DNA from: Craspedostauros australis
Lineage: Eukaryota > Bacillariophyta > Bacillariophyceae > Mastogloiales > Achnanthaceae
NCBI GenBank assembly: GCA_026770025.1
Contig: JAMXDE010000025.1
Location: 1 to 64,000 of the forward strand
Direction: 5' to 3'
Length of the DNA stretch: 64,000 nucleotides
Under the pieces are notes generated by a model that saw nothing but the letters and a program-made list of their open reading frames with translations, did not search any database and was not told the origin of the DNA. Shown here in pieces: positions 56,399 through 64,000 of this stretch; position 1 is the first letter of the stretch, and the number at the start of each line of letters is the position of its first letter. A program made the position numbers and the translations under genes.

Positions 56399-57462
56399 GT
56401 TGGGGAAAAGTCTGTTCCTTCCTGTGGGGCCGCGGTTGCCGGGGGTAAGTCTGCGGTATCGTCGTTACCAGGGTGTTGGTCGTAGTCGGTGCTTGGTTCA
56501 GTACTATCGTTGGGCGGAGTGGTACCGCGAGTGTCGATGGCTACTGGTGACATGTTTTGTGATCCTTGCTTGGCGATGCTGGAGAGTTGGGTTTCGTTCT
56601 GGAAGTCGGGTGGAGTACGGTGCGGGGTGTTCCCACCGATCAGGAGGGAGAACCCAGATGGAGTTCCTCCTGGGTGGCTATCGATGTCGCGTCCGGTTCT
56701 ATGGGTAGATGCTTCTGACCCAGATGAGACGCTGGTCGCGGATGCGTTGGAGAGTGCCTTCTTGTGTTCTCCGATGGCATCCAACCACGCTTTACTGTGG
56801 TGGCGTTTGCCGCATCTTTCGGAATGGCAGAAGTCTGCCATGGTTTTGGCGGTGGTGGTCGTGTCGGCGAACATCGCGTCAAGGGTGGATTCGAGAGTGG
56901 ATTCATCCTCAACTTCGATGGATCTGATCCATTCTCCGATGTGGTAGATGAGGAGTCCTGTCTCGTAGTTCCTTGCAACGTCGTCCGGGTGCTTGAGGTT
57001 GAACATGATTAATGCCGGGTTCATGTCGGTGGCTTCTTCATGGATGGTGATCAATAGTTGGGAGATGGTCTTCTCTTCTGCGAGGGTCTTGGGTGGGAAG
57101 AGATCAAAGATCATGGCGGTTTCGATGCTGATCCCGAACTCTTGCTTGAGTTCTGTGAACGCGTTCCAGGTAGTCTTGTGGACGTGGTGCACGATTTTGG
57201 TTTCGTTGGTTCTTTCCTTTCGGTTCCATGCATCCACGATGATGGGGTGTCGGAAGGTGACCTCAATGAAGTCAACTCTGATGTCCACAAAGGAGAGCGA
57301 AGATGGCCCAGTTGTTGGGTAGCCTGGTGTACCATCAAGGATGGCAGAGAGGCTTGGGTCCTTCGGGTCCGCGGGAAGGGTCTCGAAGGCTTTGGTCCTG
57401 TCTCCTGGGCTCCTCTTGGGAGGTGGCCGGTTGGAGAGTTGGAGGCGTTGGGTGACGGTCAT
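56341..57462 (-). CDS. A2 upstream frame, 373 aa, Gag-like or unknown
   Basis: This is the first frame after the leader, starting at ATG 57462, only 32 bases from the primer-binding site. Residues about 55-190 are mostly helical (ETAMIFDLFPPKTLAEEKTI, ATDMNPALIMFNLKHPDD). A Cys/His cluster (FCHSERCGKRHHS) lies near 214-226 and could bind zinc. The C-terminal third is Ser/Thr/Pro-rich. Position and composition fit the N-terminal part of a Gag, but no family could be named. Its end overlaps the next frame. Confidence 0.65.
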   Translation of the reverse strand: MTVTQRLQLSNRPPPKRSPGDRTKAFETLPADPKDPSLSAILDGTPGYPTTGPSSLSFVDIRVDFIEVTFRHPIIVDAWNRKERTNETKIVHHVHKTTWNAFTELKQEFGISIETAMIFDLFPPKTLAEEKTISQLLITIHEEATDMNPALIMFNLKHPDDVARNYETGLLIYHIGEWIRSIEVEDESTLESTLDAMFADTTTTAKTMADFCHSERCGKRHHSKAWLDAIGEHKKALSNASATSVSSGSEASTHRTGRDIDSHPGGTPSGFSLLIGGNTPHRTPPDFQNETQLSSIAKQGSQNMSPVAIDTRGTTPPNDSTEPSTDYDQHPGNDDTADLPPATAAPQEGTDFSPTWTQQRSVTTTATQPAPRQ

Positions 57463-57493
57463 CTTGCAGAGGTCTAAGAGCTTGACAATCTTT

Positions 57494-57507
57494 TGCGACT
57501 GTTAATC
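57494..57507 (-). other. Primer-binding site of A2 (tRNA-Asn anticodon arm)
   Basis: On the minus strand GATTAACAGTCGCA starts directly after the 5' LTR. Its complement TGCGACTGTTAATC matches the anticodon arm of tRNA-Asn(GUU), ending three to four bases past the anticodon. This resembles the half-tRNA priming known for Drosophila copia and yeast Ty5, which use initiator tRNA-Met. The identical site in element E supports it. Confidence 0.65.
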
Positions 57508-58035
57508 TAATAGAGCCCAAACGTAGTGGCTGTTGTCTTGTTGGCTTTTGATAGCTTTGGGCAGAGGTTTGATTGGCAAGCGGTCCAAACGTGAGTCGTC
57601 TGTTCCACAAGTAGTCAATTGAGAATACTGGTAGATGGTGAAGAAACGTGCGGATTATAAGATTAGTGCTATGGTTCTTCCCTGCAGGGAGGATCTCCTG
57701 TGGTGTCCTGAATGACAGTGTGTATGGGTCGTGTAGCCCAAGTACCGTGGGTCGAGATCCGTTGGCTGAGTTCCGTGAGAGACAATGGGCAATGATGCGC
57801 GTTGCTGGGGCTCTGTTTCCATGTGTCAGCGTTTTGGCGATGGTGGGTGTGTCAGAAACTTGGTTCTCGGAACCCTACTGGTTCCTTGACACAGGTTCCA
57901 AAGATCTGCTTCAATGTTCTGGATCTGTCCCCAAACGTGGGGGCCGGTGAAGTATTGATTCAATCTACTGGAATGCTGACAGATCGGATGATTTGTAGTC
58001 TCTCTCTCTAAGATGGGTACTAGTTTAGCTCTATT
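57508..58035 (-). repeat. 5' LTR of A2
   Basis: A 528-bp LTR. Its outer edge interrupts the ankyrin-repeat frame at 58036. Confidence 0.88.
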
Positions 58036-58506
58036 GTCGACATCAGGTGTGTCGAGCCAATCACGCACCGTCTTTAGACGCCCGTACCAGCACAAAGCGT
58101 GCAAAGGCGTATTGCCATCCACATCGGCAATGTTCACATCTGCGTGAGCTCTTTCCAACAATTCGTCGATGACGGACTCGTAAGCGCCATTGCCGGCCGC
58201 GGACATTGTGGACGCGATGAGCAGCGGAGTTTCGTGCTTCATGTTGGTCAGGTTGGGATTGCTCTGTTTCATCTCGAACAAGATGTCGAGAATATCCCAG
58301 TGCCCGCCGTTGCCATCGCCGTAGTTTTGGACTGTAAGATGCAATGGAGAGTTGCCCTCACTGTTTTGGACATTCACGTCCACGCCTGCGATCTCGGTCA
58401 AATGACCCGCCATATCATCGTGTCCACCAGCGCATGCAAAGTGCAGCGGGGTGTGTCCGAGCGCATCTTGCAAGTTGACATTGGCATTTGGCAGCGTGTA
58501 GCCTTG
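58036..58506 (-). pseudogene. Ankyrin gene continuation past a stop, cut by A2
   Basis: After TAA 58507-58509 the same frame stays open and encodes about four more ankyrin repeats (GHTPLHFACAGG, GNSPLHLTVQN, ETPLLIAS, GNTPLHALCWYG). It then runs into the A2 LTR. This shows that the stop is a mutation or a minor isoform end, and that the true C-terminus lies elsewhere or is lost. Confidence 0.8.
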
Positions 58507-61500
58507 TTAGTCTTGGATGTTGATATCAGCCTGTGCCTCTTCAACCAGATGTTTCGCCACTTCAAGGCGCCCACCTGCACACGCAAAGTGCAGCGGAGTT
58601 TGGCCAGCGGTGTTGAGGGTGTTGACGCCGGTATTGGTCTGTCCACTCAAGTATTGCACCACCTCAAGATGCCCTTGCATGCTCGCAAAATGCAATGGGG
58701 TTTGGCCAGCGCTGTTGGGAGTGTCGGTACGGGCTCTCCACACGTCCACCAGATACCGAATGCCATCAGCATGCGTGCAGTCTGCAGCGCACATGAGATG
58801 CAGTGGCGTATTGCCCTCGTTGTCCTGCTGATTGACGTCGAGCTGCTCTTCCGCCAGGAGATGCTGGATGATGGCATGATGCTGCGCATCTCCATCATCC
58901 GAGAATATTAGTTTGCTGCAGGCAACGTGCAACAGCGTTTGGCCAGCGTTATTCCGAACATTCATTTGGCTGTCCTCCCTATCAGCCAGGTACTTGAACA
59001 TCTCGAAGTGTCCGTCCTTGATGATGATGTGCAATGGGGTGTTGCCGTGATTGTCCGCGACATTGGCATCCGCGTATGCTTCCACGAGTCCTTCGACGAG
59101 AACGTTGTATCCGCTCTCAGATGTGTACTGTTTGCATGCTTCGATCAGCGGCGTTTGATGATGGTGATTGGGGATGTTGACATCGATTTGTGGATGTTGC
59201 AAGAGTATGTTGAATACCTCCCAATGGCCGTCGACGAATCCCGGATCATGCTCTCGGCAGGCAAGATACAAGGGGGTATTCCCATCATTGTCTTGAGCGT
59301 TGATGTTGATATTGATGTTGGTGATGTCGATCAAGTACCTTACGGTCTCGTGTCGTCCAAATCGCGCGGCGCAATGAAGTCCAGTTCTGCCATCCTTGGT
59401 CGTGAGACCAGGATTGAAGCCAACAGACTCGATGAGATGCTGAACGGTCTCTAATTGGCGACGGCAACACGCATGGTGTAGAGGCGTGTTCTCATATTGT
59501 ACGTTGATGCCGTCACCAAGCGGACCTGTCAAGTACTCGACCACGTCCTTGTGTCTGCGTTGGCAAGCGAGGTCAAGGGGGGCATGGCCAAGCTCAGATT
59601 GGCTGTTGATGAGGGTGTTGACAGCCTCCAGGTTGGATTCCACGAGGAGTTTGACCACGCGCATGTGACCTTGCTGGCATGCAATATGCAATGGCGTGCG
59701 TCCATCGTTGTTGGAGATGGTCATGTCAACCGTAGTGCCCAATCCCATCAAATATTGAATCACCTCGATATTTCCAAACCAACAGGCGCGGTACAGTCCT
59801 GTCTCGCCTTTGCCGTTGCGGGCGTTGACATCGATGTTGGTGGTCTCTGATTCCACCAAACATTGAACGATGTTGCCTTGTGTAGAACTACATGCATCAT
59901 GGAATGGTGTGTTTCCATTGTTTGCGTTTCTGACGTTGACACTGGCGTGGACGTTTGCCTGCGTTGACTGCACAATGCATTGCACCGCTTTGGCGTGTTG
60001 GTGTTGGCAAGCAACATGGAGTGCTGTGTCTCCATCTGAGTTACGAGCGGTGGCATCAATGTTGATCCGATTAGACTTCACCAAGTACTCTACCACTCCC
60101 TCCTGGCCAAAGCGGCATGCCAGATGAAGTGGAGAGTCTCCATCGTCGTCTTGTATGTTTGGATCTACGTCGCTGCGATCCGATTCCATGAGGCACTTTA
60201 GCACAGCTTGACGACCATTGCCACATGCAAGATGGATTGGTGTGCATCCGCTTTTGTTGAGGATGCTGAAATTGATTCTGCCGTCCAGATCCGACTTGAT
60301 CATGCATTCAACGACGCGGAGTTTGCCGTGTCGACATGCCAGATGGAGTGGCGAATCGCCGTTGGTGTTTGTGACGTTGAACTTGATGATGTCCTCACCA
60401 AATCCAACCATGAATGCGACGATGTCGTTTTGGCCGTACTGACACGCATAATGGAGCGGTGCGCAGCCAGCTTCGTCTTGCTTGTTGATGTCGATGTGAA
60501 TCTGCTTGGATGGTATGAAACGATAGACGATGTTCGTCTGCCCATGTCGGCAGGCCGCATGCAGTGGTTTGTTTTGCTCGAAATCAATCCCGGCTCTATC
60601 TGATGTGACGAGATACTCGGCAAGATCCGCGTCCCCGTTCTTGCAAGCAGCCTCGAGCGGCCTGCGACCCTGATAGTTTCTGATGTTGAGATCAACTTTG
60701 GCTTGATCGGATTCCACCATGTATTCCACAACGTCCCTCTTTCGCTTGCGACAAGCAAGGTGAATTGGCGTGTCGCCGTTTTCGTCTTGGGTGTTGACGT
60801 CAACGTCGGCTTGAGCTGATTCGATGAGGTGTTTCACAATGTCGATGTGACCGTATCGACAGGCGTAGTGAAGCGGTGTGTATCCCTTGTTGTTCTGGGT
60901 GTTGGCATCAACAGGTTGTCTATCGTTGCATTCGAACATGTATTGGATCAAGTCCTGGACCACATTCACCTGTCCGTGGCGACAGGCGACGTGCAGCGGC
61001 GTGTTCCCGTTGTTGTTTGCGGCGTTGACGTCCACCTTCTCTCGATGATTCTTCAGCATGCGATAGATCACATGCCTCTTGCCACGCCGGCATGCAACAT
61101 GCAGTGGTGTGTTTTCGTTGTTGTTGGGTGCGTTGCCACCGCCATTGTTGGTGCTTTGGTCGAGCTCAAGCAAGAAGTCGGCAACGCCATCGTGCCCCCG
61201 GCGACTGGCACTGTGAAGCGGCGTACTCTTGTTCTTGTTCTTCGCTTTGGTGTCAACGTTGAGTTGTTGCGAATTCGCCAAATACCTGACGAGATCTTCA
61301 CGTCCGGATACGCAGGCGACGTGGAATGGCGTGTTTCCGTATTTGTTGCGGACCTCGAGGTTCACTTTGGCTGTCTGTGAGTTTGCCATGTATTCCACCG
61401 CGTCCTTGTGTCCGCGCCGGCAAGCGAGATGAAGCGGCGTGTCTTTATCGTTGTTTTGGATATTTGCGTTGATCTTGGTTGGTTCTGATTCGACCAGTCG

Positions 61501-62475
61501 CTTCAGCACACCCGTTTGCCCGCGCCAACAAGCGTCATGCAAAGGCGTATTGCCTCTGTTGTTGGTGACGTTGACATCAACGTCAGTTCGTTGTCGCTTC
61601 CTTGCCAACAGGAGTTCGATGTTGTCTTCGTCCCCGTGCCTGCAACCCAGATGAAGGGGCGTATCTCCATCCGTGTTCTTGATGGAAAGATCCATCTTGT
61701 TGCCCACACTGTTGGATTGCAGCATGTAGTTGATCACATCTGTGTGCCCCTTCTGGCAGGCGTAGTGAAACGCGGTGAACCCCTTGTTGTTCTTGGCGTT
61801 GACATCAACCGAGATGTTGGTGGATTTGGCGAGGGCGCGCACCACGTCCAGAAGCCCCGATAGACAGGCAAGGTGGAGCGCGGTGTTTGTCCTATCTTTG
61901 CCAGCGAACGACGTGTGTCCTTCCTGGTTGACCAGGCAGGATGCGACCAAAGAACGGATCCACTCCTCGTCACGTTCTGCTGAAACGTGACCAAGCGGCG
62001 TCTTGCCAAGGTGGTCCTTGGTGTCGAAATCGGCATGGATATGGCTGTCGCTGCGATTGAGGTGCAGAAAGTACTCAACCACATCCGTGTGTCGCTTTCT
62101 ACACGCGTAATGCAGCGGCGTCCAACCGTTGTTGTTCTTCAGATTGATGTCGATGCTGGTGGCTGCGTTGGTTGTGCTGTTGTTGTGGATGGAACGAATC
62201 AACGCATTGACCACGTCCCTGTAGCCCTTGCGGCAGGCCAGGTGGAGGGGTGTGTTGCCGTCGATATTTTGGATGTTGACGCACACATTGCCTGCGTCCA
62301 GCCCCAGCAAACGCCAGATGATGTTTCTGCGCCCAAATTCGCAAGCCACATGCAGTGGAGTGTAGCCGTTGTAATCTTGAGCGCTGATCTGCTCGATGGT
62401 ATCATCGGCTGCGATGAGTTCCTGCACTTTGGATACGTTGCCATAAAAGCAAGCCTTGTGGAGCTCATAGTCCAT
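58507..62475 (-). CDS. Giant ankyrin-repeat protein, 1322 aa to the first stop
   Basis: A single open exon from ATG 62475 encodes more than 30 ankyrin repeats, each with the GxTPLHxAC core and about 33-38 residues, some spaced by longer loops. Ankyrin repeats bind other proteins. Nothing but repeats is seen: no kinase, F-box, membrane segment or signal peptide. A short pre-repeat (MDYELHKACFYGNVSKVQ) opens the protein, and the frame is open for 50 codons upstream with no ATG, which decides the start. Repeats are well kept, with Asn, Asp and Val at the expected loop positions. The repeat composition is of a type common in stramenopiles. The 3' end is broken by the TAA and the A2 LTR. The binding partner is unknown. 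Confidence 0.85.
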   Translation of the reverse strand: MDYELHKACFYGNVSKVQELIAADDTIEQISAQDYNGYTPLHVACEFGRRNIIWRLLGLDAGNVCVNIQNIDGNTPLHLACRKGYRDVVNALIRSIHNNSTTNAATSIDINLKNNNGWTPLHYACRKRHTDVVEYFLHLNRSDSHIHADFDTKDHLGKTPLGHVSAERDEEWIRSLVASCLVNQEGHTSFAGKDRTNTALHLACLSGLLDVVRALAKSTNISVDVNAKNNKGFTAFHYACQKGHTDVINYMLQSNSVGNKMDLSIKNTDGDTPLHLGCRHGDEDNIELLLARKRQRTDVDVNVTNNRGNTPLHDACWRGQTGVLKRLVESEPTKINANIQNNDKDTPLHLACRRGHKDAVEYMANSQTAKVNLEVRNKYGNTPFHVACVSGREDLVRYLANSQQLNVDTKAKNKNKSTPLHSASRRGHDGVADFLLELDQSTNNGGGNAPNNNENTPLHVACRRGKRHVIYRMLKNHREKVDVNAANNNGNTPLHVACRHGQVNVVQDLIQYMFECNDRQPVDANTQNNKGYTPLHYACRYGHIDIVKHLIESAQADVDVNTQDENGDTPIHLACRKRKRDVVEYMVESDQAKVDLNIRNYQGRRPLEAACKNGDADLAEYLVTSDRAGIDFEQNKPLHAACRHGQTNIVYRFIPSKQIHIDINKQDEAGCAPLHYACQYGQNDIVAFMVGFGEDIIKFNVTNTNGDSPLHLACRHGKLRVVECMIKSDLDGRINFSILNKSGCTPIHLACGNGRQAVLKCLMESDRSDVDPNIQDDDGDSPLHLACRFGQEGVVEYLVKSNRINIDATARNSDGDTALHVACQHQHAKAVQCIVQSTQANVHASVNVRNANNGNTPFHDACSSTQGNIVQCLVESETTNIDVNARNGKGETGLYRACWFGNIEVIQYLMGLGTTVDMTISNNDGRTPLHIACQQGHMRVVKLLVESNLEAVNTLINSQSELGHAPLDLACQRRHKDVVEYLTGPLGDGINVQYENTPLHHACCRRQLETVQHLIESVGFNPGLTTKDGRTGLHCAARFGRHETVRYLIDITNINININAQDNDGNTPLYLACREHDPGFVDGHWEVFNILLQHPQIDVNIPNHHHQTPLIEACKQYTSESGYNVLVEGLVEAYADANVADNHGNTPLHIIIKDGHFEMFKYLADREDSQMNVRNNAGQTLLHVACSKLIFSDDGDAQHHAIIQHLLAEEQLDVNQQDNEGNTPLHLMCAADCTHADGIRYLVDVWRARTDTPNSAGQTPLHFASMQGHLEVVQYLSGQTNTGVNTLNTAGQTPLHFACAGGRLEVAKHLVEEAQADINIQD

Positions 62476-63285
62476 GTTGGATTCAGTTTGTTGCTGTACA
62501 TGTGTGAGTGTGGAGGAGTGGCATTGTTGGAATTGGTATGCGGTCCCGTGACTGCGAACCCTTTGGGCAGACGAGCAAAGGACGCACAAGCAAACGGGAG
62601 CAGGAGTATAGTAGAGTACACTCACTTTGTGACGACAGCCTCTCGTGAGGGTATGCTGCGAATTGAATTGATCATACGTACATGCAATTCAGATACCCCG
62701 ATCCATGCAAGGAGCTGTTTTGAATCATCAATCGACACGACGGCACCATTCGATCTGACTTGAGCGACGCTGCAGAGTCTGTTGCTCTTTTGGATGTGGC
62801 AAGGAGGTCGCACAGTTCTTGTTGGGTTCTCGAGTTTTTGAGCGAAGATCTGTATCTTCGACTAGTACGAACATGTTCCAAAACCACCAAGACCCCTCAT
62901 GTGGGATCCAGAGTGGCACCCAGAGGGCAACTACAACCATCTCCGCGACAACTATCTATGCATCTATCTACGTGTACTCTATCTATTTGTGTCAGACACC
63001 AAACTTCACTGAGAGGGTCAAACGAGTGGAACATGAATGTGATGGAGGGAAGGTGTTCCACCCAACCGAGAGAATACGTCTGCAGCAACAGCACTGTTTC
63101 GTGGAAGAACCAAAATGAGAGCATCAAAGCCGACACGAATGACATTACATACTGAAGTCATGGGTTGCCTTCGCAAGAGCACACTGCTGGAAAGCTCAAG
63201 AATCATATTATATAACGAATGCAATTATGCTGTGGCTTTTCAATTACTCCGCGCTAAGGCCGACCAAGGCTTCGACGCAATCACT
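62476..63285. other. Intergenic region upstream of the ankyrin gene
   Basis: No coding frame is supported here. A CTAT-rich stretch lies near 62950-62990. The ankyrin promoter is presumably here. It ends at a family-B LTR. Confidence 0.5.
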
Positions 63286-64000
63286 TGTTGGCAAGTTCCG
63301 CGCACGGTAACCTACGATCGTGGAAGATGGTGTTGGTTGATAGTCGTTCGTTTGCTATTTCATTACTTGGCTACTCCGATGCTCTCGGTGTACGCCCGTT
63401 CTCTTGCCCGATGCTCTCGGCGCTTCAATCTGTTTCGTAGATTCAGTCTCCGACTATGAGTCGGTACGCGAGATGCTCTCTCGCTCTTCTCTGTATTCTC
63501 TCTCTCTCTCAACATCGTGTACTCGTCGCACACGATACTCCGTGTTCAATACGTACTTCGTATTCGACACTCCGTTCATTCAGTACTGGCTTCTACTCCA
63601 TGAGTACTCGCCATTTGAAGTTCACCTTTCGTATCCATGATGCTGATGCCCTTCGGTCATCGGATCTTCACCTTCTGCTCTGACTTGGAGACAGATGTCG
63701 ACGTGGTGACATGATGACATCCTGTCGACGTCAGTAGGCGTCCTTCTGCTCTCCAGATGTCACGTTCCATTGGTGATGCAGCAGCCTGTCAGATGATATC
63801 GTCATCTGAGGTTTAGTTGGGAAGTACCTCGAGATTCTCTTGGTACCATTGATGGATGGACGGACGATCTTCCAATTCTCTCAGAAATCGTCATTTGCAA
63901 ATTTCCTCCAGAAATCTTGCCCCTTTTCGTGTGTTCCATTTCCCCTGTAATTCTGACGAATCACAGTATACTATCGACACGAATGTAGTTATACCGTCCA
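63286..64000 (-). mobile_element. Partial family-B LTR at the window edge (B3)
   Basis: 715 bp of LTR in the same orientation as B1, beginning TGTTGGCAAGTTCC and matching 2950-3660 closely. It is either the 3' LTR of another minus-strand B element or a solo LTR; the window ends before this can be decided. Confidence 0.93.

Larger units (their letters stand above)
46227..58035 (-). mobile_element. Large copia-type element A2 with extra reading frames, probably chimeric
   Basis: An 11.8-kb element on the minus strand, bounded by 528-bp repeats at 46227-46754 and 57508-58035. The repeats end in the inverted pair TAATAGAGC and GCTCTATTA rather than TG and CA. Inside, from 5' to 3': primer-binding site, an upstream frame, Gag-protease-integrase, reverse transcriptase-RNase H, a 613-residue extra frame and a polypurine tract. 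The two LTRs differ by about 13 percent although the coding part is well kept. No target duplication is seen, and the ankyrin gene on the right does not resume on the left. Recombination between two family-A copies is the likeliest cause (inference). Confidence 0.88.

Overview
The window looks like nuclear DNA of a stramenopile alga, most likely a pennate diatom. The evidence is a multi-exon gametolysin-type (peptidase M11) gene with GT-AG introns and a long Pro-Ser-Ser tail, a very long ankyrin-repeat gene, and abundant Ty1/copia-type LTR retrotransposons. The organism call is inference. No bacterial-style operon, rRNA, tRNA gene or CRISPR array was seen.

About nine tenths of the window is LTR retrotransposon, in five families labelled here A to E. 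Positions 1-2949 and 10906-14295 are two pieces of one element (A1, minus strand). It was split by an intact family-B element (B1, 2950-10905, minus) flanked by a 6-bp target duplication. A second B element (B2, 14296-22149, plus) cuts A1 in its gag region, but its other flank is unrelated DNA. Positions 22150-23738 are the 5' end of a family-E element (minus). E abuts an old family-D element (minus) that survives in three pieces: 23739-24660, 31011-31310 and 38711-40030. The D pieces are separated by two plus-strand family-C elements. C2 (24661-31010) is decayed inside. C1 (31311-38710) is very young and carries two in-frame stops.

Positions 40031-46226 are host DNA with one gene on the minus strand (40679-45025, five exons). 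It encodes a predicted secreted M11 metalloprotease with the zinc motif HELGHNFGLGH, a duplicated unnamed domain and a Ser/Pro-rich tail.

Positions 46227-58035 are a second family-A element (A2, minus). It carries an upstream reading frame, a gag-protease-integrase frame, a reverse transcriptase-RNase H frame and an extra 613-residue frame after pol. Its two LTRs differ by roughly 13 percent and it has no target duplication, so it is probably chimeric. It cuts off the 3' end of a giant ankyrin-repeat gene (58036-62475, minus). The window ends inside another family-B LTR (63286 onward).

Within each retroelement the parts act together: Gag forms the particle, protease matures it, reverse transcriptase-RNase H copies the RNA from a primer at the primer-binding site, and integrase inserts the copy. 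B1 and B2 look potentially autonomous. A1, A2, C1, C2, D and E are each broken in ways listed below. Exons, introns and divergence figures were worked out by eye.
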